Notes: a model not told the origin generated them from the sequence alone. A stretch of DNA of 64,000 nt from Limnohabitans sp. Rim28 (GCF_000293865.2 NZ_ALKN02000002.1:1-64000); one strand, 5' to 3'; shown: positions 16,741 to 25,304, counted from the stretch's first letter. Numbers and translations are program-made.

Positions 16741-17637
16741 CCTGGAGAAAAAATCACGTAAGTCGGTTGCCGCTGAATCTGCTTCGTCACGGATGCCGAT
16801 CATCAACTGTCGGTGGGCCCATGAATCAGCCAAGGGACGCCATGCAAGCTTCATTGACTTAACAATCGATAGTCCAGCGCCTTTGGGCAGGGCCGCGATC
16901 CCCAGCCCAGATGCCACCATGTGACCTACGGCGTCAAAACTTCGCACCTGCATACGTAATTTGAGCGGCCGGCCTGCCACTATGGCGGCTCGTTGCTGTT
17001 GCTGGAGCATCGCCGCGCCATGGTTCAGGCTTATCCACTGCTCTTCAAGGGTTTGTTCAAACGGCAAAGGAGTTTGCCCAGACAACGGATGACCCTTGGG
17101 AAAGATAAGGATCAATTCATCAGTACGGAAGTCCACTACCTCTAGGCCGTCTGTGACTGGCCCCTCAACGAAGACGCCTACATCCGCTCGACCCTCCCGC
17201 AGTGCCATTACCACCTGTTCTGAGACCTGCTCTTCGACCTCGATTCGAATCTCAGGGTGTACCTGTTCGTATTGCGCTATCAACGGGGGAAGAAACTGGG
17301 TGATGGCTGCACTGCTGCAAGACAAGTGCAAGTGGCGCAACACACCTTGACGCGCATCGGCTAGTTCAGCCACAAGCTGGTCCATCTCCTGGAGCATCGT
17401 CAGGCCTCGACGCATAAAGGTCCGTCCAGCTGCCGTGGGTGCTAACCCCCTCGAATGTCGCACAAACAGGCTTTCGCCAAGGGCCGTCTCCAGCTCCCGC
17501 AGGCGTCGGCTCGCGGCAGGCAGCACAAGATTACAGTCCCCTGCAGCTGCTGTTAGGCTACCAGTTTGCGCGCATGTCACAGCCAAACGGATTGAGATGA
17601 AGTCGAAGCGAGCGAGGTTGTACTGTAGTGCTGGCAT
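16735..17637 (-). CDS. LysR-type transcriptional regulator
   Basis: A 300-residue LTTR. The winged HTH ('FDFISIRLAVTCAQTGSLTA' then 'LPAASRRLRELETALGESLF') is at the N-terminus, followed by a periplasmic-binding-protein-like effector domain. The start at 17637 is tentative, since no strong ribosome-binding site precedes it; an in-frame start at 17661 exists. Unusually for an LTTR it is co-directional with the operon it probably controls. The inducer is likely the operon's carboxylic acid or CoA product. Confidence 0.88.
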   Translation of the reverse strand: MPALQYNLARFDFISIRLAVTCAQTGSLTAAAGDCNLVLPAASRRLRELETALGESLFVRHSRGLAPTAAGRTFMRRGLTMLQEMDQLVAELADARQGVLRHLHLSCSSAAITQFLPPLIAQYEQVHPEIRIEVEEQVSEQVVMALREGRADVGVFVEGPVTDGLEVVDFRTDELILIFPKGHPLSGQTPLPFEQTLEEQWISLNHGAAMLQQQQRAAIVAGRPLKLRMQVRSFDAVGHMVASGLGIAALPKGAGLSIVKSMKLAWRPLADSWAHRQLMIGIRDEADSAATDLRDFFSRP

Positions 17638-17760
17638 GAAGATGGGTAAAAGACAAAACAATTAGAGAACAGTCTAATTCAAGCCTTTATTCTGGGGTGT
17701 GGTTATTTGTTACCGCCAATGAAAGAACAGTATTCGTTCGACTGCTAAGTTGGATATTCC

Positions 17761-17910
17761 GCTTCGGGTCGGGAGTGTCTCTACAGCTAGCGCTAGACCG
17801 GTCGTTCATGTTCGGTAAAGCGCTAATCACCTGCACAGCATGTCGAGTGCCCGGTATTGGTAGTACAGCAGTCTTTGGAGGTACTACCTGTTGTATGACG
17901 GGTAGTGATC
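17761..17910 (-). repeat. Dispersed repeat, copy 2 (full length)
   Basis: The first 103 bases are the near-perfect inverted copy of 8-110. The whole 150 bases, read on the minus strand, align with 42465-42610: shared blocks include AATACCGG-N-CACTCGACATG and, further upstream, GCTGTA and GTCAT-N-CAA. The element begins within about 120 bases upstream of the LysR start. It is non-coding and may fold, since it contains CTAGCGCTAG and GGTA-G-TACC. Confidence 0.85.
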
Positions 17911-18586
17911 GTGGCGGCTATAACGACCGCTCACCACGAGTGGCTCAGTTCAGCCTAAAGCCGCCCCTTAGACTTCTCCACAAACACTTTTTCCATGACC
18001 AAGGGGGTTCCCCGGCACATGAACTATGGATTGGAAATCCGAAACATCGCCACAAGTAAATGCTTGCTCGTGCATGCACCAACCCACCCCGCTGAGAAAA
18101 ATGCCCAGCCAACCGGTATGAATTTTTCAGATCGACTTGATAGCTCCTCGGGATCGAAGCAAACATGCGGCTTCATGGAACTAACGGAGCCCGTAGCATG
18201 CAAGCCCATACTAAAGAAGAAATCGACTCAAGGACTGAACCAAGCCCTATGGCCATCATTGGTGCCATCCTCGCCCAGGGCGCTATCAGGTGGATGGATC
18301 GGCAAAAGAAAGATCAACAGGTTGCTCAAAAAAGCAGCAAAGTCTCTGCCTCCCGCCTAATTGCTAAGCCCGGGAGCACTTTGCCGACAAAGTGAATCGC
18401 TTGTTTAACTTCAGATAAAACCGGAAAGCCTTGATTCGATTTTGGTATGAATACATTAGCTACCTTCTAGTAGTCCAAGTTTTTAGCAGCATCCCCAGAT
18501 GGTCGGTTTTCGGCCGGCGTCAACACGCTCATGATCCTATGATCGAGTCTTCAAGTCACTCACGCGCTACCATTAAAAGCTTATTT
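17911..18586. other. Gene-poor stretch
   Basis: Apart from one doubtful small frame at 18198-18395, nothing coding is supported. A GGTCGG/GGCCGG-rich piece near 18500-18520 resembles degenerate intergenic debris seen elsewhere in the window. It separates the catabolic operon and repeat from the chromosomal gene run at 18.6-24 kb. Confidence 0.5.
18198..18395 (+). CDS. Doubtful small protein
   Basis: A 65-residue frame preceded by GGAG eight bases before its ATG. The middle has a hydrophobic, amphipathic-looking segment ('PMAIIGAILAQGAIRWMD') followed by a basic tail. I recognise no family. The surrounding 900 bases are otherwise empty, so it may be a real small membrane-associated protein or a chance frame. 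Confidence 0.3.
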   Translation: MQAHTKEEIDSRTEPSPMAIIGAILAQGAIRWMDRQKKDQQVAQKSSKVSASRLIAKPGSTLPTK

Positions 18587-19327
18587 TCAAGCAGATGGGT
18601 CTTGGAAATGGTTGGCGCGCAAGGTTACAACCAGCGTGTCGCGATGGCCTTGAGCGCCCAACGGCTGTACCGGCGTGCTTTCGTGGATCACGCGCGCATC
18701 GTCCAGTAAAAGCAACGACCAGGCTTGCTTCATGGTGAACCTCTCACCCCTTGGCCCGTGAGCGTCGAACACGCGCGTCTCGCCCCCTTTGATGCTCTCC
18801 CGGTGAACCACAAACACGGCAACGAAATCCACGCCATCGCGGTGCGCGCCTTCTGGCGTAGGCCGGCCAATACCGTCTGTCGTGTCGATGCGAAATTGGT
18901 GCGCTTCGATGCACCATCGTGTGTCCATACCGCGCAGTTGATTCGCTGTTGTGGCCAAAGCAGACAATATTTTGGGCCAGGCCGGTTGATAAAGGGTTCT
19001 GTCCAAAATGGGTTCGAACCAACGCGCCATCCCGCCATGCAGTGCGTTGTAGTCCAGCGATTGCCAGTGGGCGCGGTGCGGCACCTGGGCCAAAGTGCCG
19101 CTCTCATGAACAAAACTGCTGTGCCGTCGGCGTCGGTAGCGGCCGCCATCCTTTAAGTGCTGGTCGTGAGGCATGTCGTTCCAGTCGGCGGACAGGGCGT
19201 TCAACTCATCCATTGAGCAAGCGGCCCACTGCGCAACGCTTGCAGCATCGAGCACGATGAAGGCCTGCTGCGCCATCTGGTCCGGCAGGTTGGCAAGTGG
19301 GGCGTAGTGAGGCGTTAATTCGTGCAT
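18587..19327 (-). CDS. 2OG-Fe(II) dioxygenase family protein
   Basis: A 246-residue protein resembling the 2OG-Fe_Oxy_2 family (the group that includes bacterial amino-acid hydroxylases such as isoleucine dioxygenase). 'PEGAHRDGVDFVAVFVV' supplies the His-x-Asp iron pair, 'VIHESTPV' the distal His, and the Arg in 'HRDTLVVTLR' the likely 2-oxoglutarate ligand. It would couple 2-oxoglutarate decarboxylation to hydroxylation of an unknown small molecule. It ends a minus-strand run with folB 15 bases upstream. Confidence 0.85.
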   Translation of the reverse strand: MHELTPHYAPLANLPDQMAQQAFIVLDAASVAQWAACSMDELNALSADWNDMPHDQHLKDGGRYRRRRHSSFVHESGTLAQVPHRAHWQSLDYNALHGGMARWFEPILDRTLYQPAWPKILSALATTANQLRGMDTRWCIEAHQFRIDTTDGIGRPTPEGAHRDGVDFVAVFVVHRESIKGGETRVFDAHGPRGERFTMKQAWSLLLLDDARVIHESTPVQPLGAQGHRDTLVVTLRANHFQDPSA

Positions 19328-19342
19328 TTTTGAAAATTCAGT

Positions 19343-19753
19343 CTATATTGGATTTTGCAATGAATGACGCAGATTCTGGGTGGCTGCCTCGTTGAGAGAC
19401 AAACGAACGCCCAGGACGCCATTGCCCCTGCGAACAGGTGCTTTTCGCAGGCGGATGTCGATGCTGAGGATGTCTGTGTAAGCCACGCAAGCTTGGGCGA
19501 TACGTGTCATGAGACGTTCTTGGGTTTCGTAGTGCCCATCTTCGGCAAGCCGGTCAATCTCCGCCATCAAGGGGTCATAGTCAAAGACATTTACCATCTC
19601 ATCTTTAGCAATGAGTACCCGATGGCTACTGATGCCCAAGGTCAGGTCCAAGAAGTGAATGTCGGGTCGGGTGTCCAACGGTCCATAAGTTCCGATGTCT
19701 GTTCTCAGATGCAAATCTCTCAACTCGATGACTGCTGAATTGGTAGGTTTCAT
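19343..19753 (-). CDS. folB: Dihydroneopterin aldolase family protein
   Basis: A 136-residue protein matching the FolB/FolX fold. 'IELRDLHLRTDIGTYG' at the N-terminus and 'NVFDYDPLMAEIDRLAEDGH' in the middle are typical, with 'RLRKAPVRR' near the end. FolB converts dihydroneopterin to hydroxymethyl-dihydropterin in folate synthesis; FolX epimerises the triphosphate. The start overlaps the phosphatase gene by four bases. A second, housekeeping folB elsewhere in the genome cannot be excluded. Confidence 0.85.
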   Translation of the reverse strand: MKPTNSAVIELRDLHLRTDIGTYGPLDTRPDIHFLDLTLGISSHRVLIAKDEMVNVFDYDPLMAEIDRLAEDGHYETQERLMTRIAQACVAYTDILSIDIRLRKAPVRRGNGVLGVRLSLNEAATQNLRHSLQNPI

Positions 19754-20238
19754 ATCTGAACCTTTTGAAGAGTAAATTTCATCAAACCGTCGCTGGCTTC
19801 TTCGATCAAATCCAACACCTGCTCAAAGCCCTGATCGCCACCGTAGTAGGGGTCCGGTATGACCGAGGCTTGCGATGTTTGCAAAAATTCAGCCAACCCC
19901 CGAACCTTGTGAAGATGTTGTGCTGGACATCTCTCCTCTAAGAGCGCGCGGTTATCCCAATCCATTGTCAATAGCAAATCGAATTCTTCAAAGTCACTGT
20001 CCACAACTTGCCTGGCTCTTAAATGAGACATTTCATACCCTCTTTTGAGCGCATGCATCTGGCTACGCTCATCCGGGGGTGCATCAGGATGAAAGTTGTG
20101 TGTGCCGGCCGAGTCAATTTTGACTTTGTGCAGGAGTTTCTGATTTGCCAGCCGCTTGTAAAAGACAGCTTCTGCAGTGGGACTTCTACAAATATTGCCC
20201 ATGCAGACAAAAAGAATTTGGTATTTGAGGTCGCTCAT
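19750..20238 (-). CDS. Low-molecular-weight protein tyrosine phosphatase
   Basis: A 162-residue LMW-PTP. The P-loop 'VCMGNICRSP' (C-x5-R-S) is close to the N-terminus, and the general-acid loop 'DPYYGG' lies near the C-terminus. Start at 20238; a longer in-frame start at 20259 is possible, and neither has a strong ribosome-binding site. Targets may be phosphotyrosine proteins or, as in other bacteria, small phospho-compounds. It precedes folB with a four-base overlap. Confidence 0.92.
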   Translation of the reverse strand: MSDLKYQILFVCMGNICRSPTAEAVFYKRLANQKLLHKVKIDSAGTHNFHPDAPPDERSQMHALKRGYEMSHLRARQVVDSDFEEFDLLLTMDWDNRALLEERCPAQHLHKVRGLAEFLQTSQASVIPDPYYGGDQGFEQVLDLIEEASDGLMKFTLQKVQI

Positions 20239-20290
20239 TTTTACATTGGTTGAAATCATTTTTTAAAAAGTACAACAGAGGGTGTGACTG

Positions 20291-20479
20291 TCAGTGCCGC
20301 TTATCGGCCTTCCAAGTGCCGCCATATCGGTAACTGGGGTGAAACGCTACTTTGGTCCGGCATGCTTGGCAAAGCAAGGTCCAAACACCGGTTTCGTCTG
20401 GCACCACCCTGTAAAGCGTTGATCTCACATCTTTGCAGTTTTCGCAAGCTTTGATACGGGATCGAACAGGTTTGGACAT
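20291..20479 (-). CDS. Small zinc-ribbon-like protein
   Basis: A 62-residue basic protein with two CxxC pairs ('ACENCKD' and 'LCQACRT') about 25 residues apart, suggesting a single zinc site. It sits 12 bases after the exonuclease/GIY-YIG gene on the same strand, so it is probably co-transcribed. No named family recognised. The paired cysteines and tight spacing make it likely real despite its size. Confidence 0.7.
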   Translation of the reverse strand: MSKPVRSRIKACENCKDVRSTLYRVVPDETGVWTLLCQACRTKVAFHPSYRYGGTWKADKRH

Positions 20480-20491
20480 GGTGATCCAAGA

Positions 20492-21925
20492 TCAATCAAT
20501 CGCGTCAAACGGGACGGTCGCCCGCCGGGAATTGGCGAGCTTCAACACGCTACTTTTATGGGAGCCTGTCATGGCCTTTTTGACGACTTTGTAAATGTCG
20601 AGATCAAAGTCAAAGTCTTCAGACCGAGCGATATCTTCCATTTCATCGTGATCGTTGGCGGTACCCAAGTAACACCATTTGTTGATTACCAGCATGCTGT
20701 GGCCGTCCTTAATGGCCACAGCTCCCTCAAATGGCCAAATCGGTACTTTGTAAAGCTGAAGCGACGTTTGTAACTTCAAGTTGTGAACCGCCAAAGACAC
20801 TTTACCGATGCATGCGCCTTGGCATTGTTTGACTTGGTAGCCGAAGCAAGGTTTTCCTTCTTCCACTTTTTCGAGACCCATCAAGGCCTCACAAAGTTGG
20901 TACTTTTTGGCGACGGCGGCAAGGTAACCAAGCGCTTCTTTTTTATTCGGAAAAAGCCCATACAAGTTGTCTTGAAATCCTGGCTGCAAATGCTTGTGCG
21001 TGATGAGTGTGGGGCGTTGAAGGCCCGAGGGTTCTTCACTCAATTGCCATGCGCACAAGTCCTTGGAGCGACGAAGTTTGATGTTCGCGCTGGGCATACG
21101 CTCTTTGATGAGCTTGGCCTCTAATATCAAGGCGCTCAATTCGCCACCGGTTTCTATCCACTCGATGTGATGAACCTGTTGGGACAATTTCATTTCTTTG
21201 CGAACGGTCAGTGCACTTTGGAAATGGCTCATAACACGGCTACGCATTGAAATACTTTTACCAATGTACAAAGGGGCGTGGTGTTCACCGTAAAAAATAT
21301 AGCAACCCGGCGAGTCTGGAATCGCGTCGACAACAGATTGGCTGATGTTGGGCAGCAGGCTGACACTGCCCAGCAACTGATTCACCGCTTCAAGTAAACG
21401 CGCTTGGCCAAAAGTATTTTCACAAACACGCCAAAATTGAAGGAGCAAATCGGCATCACCCAAGGCTCTGTGCCTCGCACTGACCGTTAGCCCATGCGCA
21501 GCGACGATGGTGTCCAGGTTGTGCCTAGCTTGTTGCGGAAAAAGCAGTCTCGAAAGTTTAACGGTACAAAGCACTTTGGGCCGAAAATCCATCCCCAATC
21601 GCTTGAAAGAGGCTTTGATGAATCCATAGTCAAAGCGGGCGTTGTGCGCGACAAAGATCTTGCCCTCAAGCTCTCTTTTGATTTGCAGCGCAAGTTCGTC
21701 GAATGGGGGTTGGCCCGCCACCATTTCTGGCGTGATACCTGTCAACCGCTGGATATTTTGAGGAATGAAGGCTTGGGGATCTACCAAACTCTCCCAGGCA
21801 GTTTCTTGACCATGAGCGAGTGTCTTGATACCGATCTCGGTGATTCGGTCACGCTCGAAATTGCCGCCAGTCGTCTCAATGTCGACAAAGGCCAGAACAG
21901 GGAATTCGGTTTTTGTAGACTTCAT
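20492..21925 (-). CDS. DEDDh exonuclease fused to UvrC-type GIY-YIG nuclease
   Basis: A 477-residue two-domain nuclease. Residues 1-180 are a DnaQ-like 3'-5' exonuclease: ExoI 'AFVDIETTG', ExoII 'VAHNARFDYGF', ExoIII 'HRALGDADLL'. From about 215 a GIY-YIG domain follows ('PGCYIFYGEHHAPLYIGKS'), and a Cys-bearing segment ('PCFGYQVKQCQGACIG') resembles the linker seen in UvrC and Cho. The fusion is known in proteobacteria and is thought to serve DNA repair. Start at 21925; 21952 is an alternative. Confidence 0.9.
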   Translation of the reverse strand: MKSTKTEFPVLAFVDIETTGGNFERDRITEIGIKTLAHGQETAWESLVDPQAFIPQNIQRLTGITPEMVAGQPPFDELALQIKRELEGKIFVAHNARFDYGFIKASFKRLGMDFRPKVLCTVKLSRLLFPQQARHNLDTIVAAHGLTVSARHRALGDADLLLQFWRVCENTFGQARLLEAVNQLLGSVSLLPNISQSVVDAIPDSPGCYIFYGEHHAPLYIGKSISMRSRVMSHFQSALTVRKEMKLSQQVHHIEWIETGGELSALILEAKLIKERMPSANIKLRRSKDLCAWQLSEEPSGLQRPTLITHKHLQPGFQDNLYGLFPNKKEALGYLAAVAKKYQLCEALMGLEKVEEGKPCFGYQVKQCQGACIGKVSLAVHNLKLQTSLQLYKVPIWPFEGAVAIKDGHSMLVINKWCYLGTANDHDEMEDIARSEDFDFDLDIYKVVKKAMTGSHKSSVLKLANSRRATVPFDAID

Positions 21926-22015
21926 TGAAATGTCACGAGGTGAAAGCTGCATTGATATTTTTAAGTCAATAAACCCCTGTTGAGGTGAGCACCTCAGCAG
22001 CTTTGCGGAGCGTCA

Positions 22016-22339
22016 TCAAGTTGTTATTTGTTTCTCTTGCGCTATGCAACTTTTAAGTGCATTGGATTTAAGTTGGGTCAACCATTTTGGTTTTGTAGTT
22101 GGCTTTTTTGAAATTTGATTCAACTGCTCTTTTGTTGCTCTACTTACGATGTAGTTGGTTTCACATTTGCAGTAATCTTCAAAGTTGCTTGCTTCTACTG
22201 CGTTGCCTTTAATTCCTTTGTGCAGGCCCACCTGCTCGTTTACACAAGCTTTTTGCAGGTCTGCTGAAGTTTCGTCTGCATGGGACTGCATGCAAAAAAG
22301 CATAAAAGTGAGCACTAATAAATTTTTTGGAGATGTCAT
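22016..22339 (-). CDS. Small secreted protein, unknown
   Basis: A 107-residue protein with a clear signal peptide ('NLLVLTFMLFCMQSHA'). The mature part has cysteines at 'KACVNEQ', 'DYCKCETNY' and 'LKSCIAQ' that could form disulfides. The start at 22339 has an AGGAA ribosome-binding site; the longer frame would overlap the aldolase gene. It follows that gene by 26 bases. No family recognised. Confidence 0.65.
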   Translation of the reverse strand: MTSPKNLLVLTFMLFCMQSHADETSADLQKACVNEQVGLHKGIKGNAVEASNFEDYCKCETNYIVSRATKEQLNQISKKPTTKPKWLTQLKSNALKSCIAQEKQITT

Positions 22340-22365
22340 GGATTTCCTGAAGGTGACTAGACCGA

Positions 22366-22992
22366 TTACTTGGAATTCTTGCCAGATGCCAAAACAATTT
22401 TGCAAATATGTTCCAGCCGTTCAATGTGTTCATAGGCTCGCCAAGGTGTCACATCAATGGCAACAACGCCATGACCTTTGATGCCAACAATGTCGTAGCC
22501 AATAAAGCCCTTGTCATCTAGTTGCAAATTAGCGTGGCATTGATCTGCAAGCTGTTGACTGATTGGCTCAACATCCAGAACATTGGGGGCTACTCGTGTG
22601 TAGCGATTTAGCTCTGGGAATGATTCACTGATTGTGCTCAGGTCAATGCCTGCGTGCATTGCTGCAATGCAGTAAGTTGGATGCAGATGCACCACAACCC
22701 TTACTTCATTGCTATGTTGCCCCATTTTTTTCTGAAGCCCATAGTGCAACGGTATTTCACCGCTAGGTTTTAAGCTTCGGCTTATGTCTGTGTATTCAAG
22801 TTCTTCCCATGAACTCTCAAGCAGCTTAATTTTTTTAAACTGGTCGGGCTGCAAAGTTTGCTTGCGAACACCGCTGGGCGTGATGTAGAAATGGTCACGA
22901 TCATGGTGCCGGATGCTGACATTACCATCCCTGCTGGTAATCCAGTTACGCTTGTAGGCATCCACTAAGGTTTCACAAATGGTTTCTAGCAT
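22366..22992 (-). CDS. Class II aldolase/adducin family protein
   Basis: A 208-residue protein of the fuculose-phosphate aldolase/ribulose-phosphate epimerase fold. 'SRDGNVSIR' is the phosphate-binding start, 'PSGEIPLHYGL' holds the catalytic Glu, and 'HLHPTY' plus the later 'GIKGHGVVA' carry the zinc histidines. The family covers sugar-phosphate aldolases and methylthioribulose-phosphate dehydratase. No pathway partners are nearby, so the substrate is open. Confidence 0.88.
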   Translation of the reverse strand: MLETICETLVDAYKRNWITSRDGNVSIRHHDRDHFYITPSGVRKQTLQPDQFKKIKLLESSWEELEYTDISRSLKPSGEIPLHYGLQKKMGQHSNEVRVVVHLHPTYCIAAMHAGIDLSTISESFPELNRYTRVAPNVLDVEPISQQLADQCHANLQLDDKGFIGYDIVGIKGHGVVAIDVTPWRAYEHIERLEHICKIVLASGKNSK

Positions 22993-23072
22993 GTTGTTTA
23001 AAAATGAATTTGTTGAGTCTGTGGGCTTATTGGAAACACAGACTATTGAGACAAGCCTGAGAATTTAAAAAT

Positions 23073-23444
23073 TTAATTTTTAAAATCTTTCGCTTTCTCA
23101 AGTCTTTGCTCATCTGTCATCTCATCACAGCGGCTGCTTCGATCTGGCATGCGAAGCCATTCTTGTGTCCCTTTTCTCGGACCATAAATTCGATCAGATT
23201 GTTTGAACACAGCCCATGTCACGAAGGCCATGGTGATGACAGCTGCATGGCCCGTCATGTTGTAGCCAATGTTCTGGATATCTCCAAAGTAAACGCCAAA
23301 GGCCAAACACCAAAAACTGGCCAAAAGTATGGTGGCCAAGTACCTCACAAAAGCTGGTGCGTGCCTAAGAGGATTGAGGTTTGGGTCTAAAAGACTGCGC
23401 AGTTTTTGAAAACTGAATTCGAATAAATTGAGGGTTGAAGTCAT
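23073..23444 (-). CDS. Membrane protein, unknown
   Basis: A 123-residue protein with two hydrophobic segments (about 35-52 and 66-82) and a charged C-terminus. An alternating AT-rich stretch lies just past its stop. It stands alone between the aldolase gene and the DUF4149-like gene, all on the minus strand. No family recognised. Confidence 0.6.
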   Translation of the reverse strand: MTSTLNLFEFSFQKLRSLLDPNLNPLRHAPAFVRYLATILLASFWCLAFGVYFGDIQNIGYNMTGHAAVITMAFVTWAVFKQSDRIYGPRKGTQEWLRMPDRSSRCDEMTDEQRLEKAKDFKN

Positions 23445-23564
23445 TTAAATTTCCTGTGAAGTTGTTGGTTCGTGCGTTGATACGCAATGGGCTGATTGAC
23501 TGATAGAAAATGCTTTGACGTTTGTATCTTTAGACCGTTTTTTGAGGGCATTGCAAGGTAGTTC

Positions 23565-23957
23565 TCAAACAATGCGTGCAAGGATCCAGCCAGTGACAGT
23601 GATATGGCTGAGCGTTATCAGCACAGAAGCACCGTGAAGCCATTTGAAACGCAACCGATCTTCAGAGTCAGTGGCTCGATTAATAGCTGGCATCAGCAAC
23701 TGCCGCACCGGAATAGTTGTCAAAGCGACGGCCGCCATCACGATTGCCGACACGGCGTCTTGTGACCACCAAAGCAAGGCGGCAATGGCCGCCGTGGCCA
23801 CAACAAACAAATAGAACCAAGGAAACGCAAGCCGCAGCGTAGCGCCAGCAGATGGAGCTGGGAGTGCTTTGAATAAAAAAGCAGCAAAACCGAACGAGTA
23901 CAGCGTCATACCGCCGAACAACAGCGCGGTGACCAATATTGCGAATGAATGAGTCAT
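23565..23957 (-). CDS. DUF4149-like four-helix membrane protein
   Basis: A 130-residue protein with four hydrophobic helices. The end of the sequence ('RFKWLHGASVLITL') and the overall layout resemble DUF4149-type proteins. The start lies 10 bases after the stop of the MerR-family gene, so the two are probably co-transcribed, which would place it in the photolyase-cluster regulon. Function unknown. Confidence 0.75.
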   Translation of the reverse strand: MTHSFAILVTALLFGGMTLYSFGFAAFLFKALPAPSAGATLRLAFPWFYLFVVATAAIAALLWWSQDAVSAIVMAAVALTTIPVRQLLMPAINRATDSEDRLRFKWLHGASVLITLSHITVTGWILARIV

Positions 23958-23967
23958 ATCGAGCAGC

Positions 23968-25041
23968 TCAATTTGTGGCGGTACTGGATGATGGTGGCAG
24001 AGGCAAGCCTTCTGCGATGGCTACTTGTTCCAATGCTTTTTCAAAAAGCATACGGGCAGAGCCCGCAACATGCTGCAAGTAGGCATGCAGTAGCGCGTCA
24101 GCAGCGCTTCTGTTGGCACACTCGCTGCTATATTTCTCAAAGGCTGAGACTTGCAAAAGCAACTCTGCCAAGTGGCTGGGACACTCACATGCAACCGTCG
24201 TGGAAAGTCCAGCAAATTTAGTTAGGGCAACATCGTCAAACAAGGGTGGTGAGACGGGTTGTTCATTGAGACCCACTGAAACAGGTGGAGTTGATTGACG
24301 AACGTCAGCAGATTTAGTGTGCTGTGCATCGTTTTTCTGCAAGGTCGCTAGCCATTGACGCAATGATTTGTCATCTGAAGGCTCAGATAAGACTTCCACT
24401 CCAGCATTCGTTAACTCTTCTCGTGCTGCTGCGCTGGAAAAGCGATACAAAACCGCCGCTGAAGAAGCGCGCCATGCGTCTTGGGCTTCAATTAGTTCTT
24501 TGTGAATGCCAGTTTGAAGGCTTCCAGCTTGCAAGATGATCATGTCGGCAGTGTCTTCATCCGACATACCTCCAGCTTTTGCTGATGCATTCAAACTGTC
24601 AAATACCCCCACCAATTGCACCTTTAGACCGAAGGGCTGTAGGTAAAACAAGCGTTGTACACGACTCGCCAAGGAATGCCCAACCACCACAATCTTTATT
24701 GAACTTTGTAAATGTGATTCAACCCAATTAGGTTGAGGTACCTCAGGGGCACGCATCATTTCCCGCATTTGTTCTGTCTCTAGCGAAGCAAGCAATCCAA
24801 TGGCATGCCCCTGCGCGGTCAACCGACGCAGCAGGGTAGCTCTCTCCACATCTGCTGGCGAATACAACCGGTGACCTGATGCTGCAGTGCTGGGCCGCAC
24901 TGCCTGGTAGCGCTGCTCCCAAATGCGCAATGTAGCAACGGGCATACCCGCAATCCTCGCTACAGCTCCAGCTCTAAAAGTGGGCTGAGTTTTGTTTTGC
25001 TGAGGCGCTTGTGATTGACCTGCAGAATTTGTAAGCGTCAT
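23968..25041 (-). CDS. MerR-family regulator of the photolyase cluster (LitR/CarH-like architecture)
   Basis: A 357-residue protein with a MerR HTH near the N-terminus ('GAVARIAGMPVATLRIWEQR', then 'RLYSPADVERATLLRRL'). A Rossmann-like middle domain (about 115-230, 'IKIVVVGHSLASRVQRLF') occupies the place of the B12-binding domain of LitR/CarH photoreceptors. I do not find the DxHxxG cobalamin motif, so direct B12 light sensing is not supported. It is divergent from the HiPIP-photolyase operon. Three tandem TTGAGTT-type repeats lie just upstream of its start. Confidence 0.85.
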   Translation of the reverse strand: MTLTNSAGQSQAPQQNKTQPTFRAGAVARIAGMPVATLRIWEQRYQAVRPSTAASGHRLYSPADVERATLLRRLTAQGHAIGLLASLETEQMREMMRAPEVPQPNWVESHLQSSIKIVVVGHSLASRVQRLFYLQPFGLKVQLVGVFDSLNASAKAGGMSDEDTADMIILQAGSLQTGIHKELIEAQDAWRASSAAVLYRFSSAAAREELTNAGVEVLSEPSDDKSLRQWLATLQKNDAQHTKSADVRQSTPPVSVGLNEQPVSPPLFDDVALTKFAGLSTTVACECPSHLAELLLQVSAFEKYSSECANRSAADALLHAYLQHVAGSARMLFEKALEQVAIAEGLPLPPSSSTATN

Positions 25042-25050
25042 TTTTATCGT

Positions 25051-25104
25051 TTGAGTTAGATTTGAGTTTGATTATCGCACCTTTTTTGATCGATTGAGTT
25101 GATT
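25051..25104. promoter_or_regulatory. Three tandem operator-like repeats TTGAGTT(N)GATT
   Basis: TTGAGTTAGATT at 25051-25062, TTGAGTTTGATT at 25062-25073 and TTGAGTTGATT at 25094-25104. The first two are phased by 11 bases, one helical turn, and all lie directly upstream of the MerR-family start at 25041. CarH/LitR-type regulators bind repeated half-sites of this sort at their own promoters, so this is probably the autoregulatory operator. Confidence 0.7.
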
Positions 25105-25114
25105 TTTTTCTTTT

Positions 25115-25133
25115 AAACGCTACGATAGCGTTT
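25115..25133. promoter_or_regulatory. Perfect palindrome between divergent operons
   Basis: AAACGCTA and TAGCGTTT are separated by CGA. The site lies between the three TTGAGTT repeats and the HiPIP gene. A perfect 8-base inverted repeat in a divergent promoter region is likely a binding site for a dimeric regulator other than the one using the tandem repeats. Confidence 0.6.
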
Positions 25134-25304
25134 CACGTTCAACTCAAGTCACCATCCGAGTCGTTTGTCAAGCTGGAACCAAACATTTTGTTCTGGCAAG
25201 GCTCCTGACAACTCGCCACCCCACTTGTTGACGTCTTCAAGCGCCAAGATCCCAAGCCCTTGGTGCTCGTTGAATTTTTAGGCTTGCCTTCAATCGGATT
25301 CTTC

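Noticed and set aside
25051..25104. Short CRISPR-like array
   Set aside because: Units are about 11-12 bases with no spacers of constant length and no cas genes; they fit operator half-sites.
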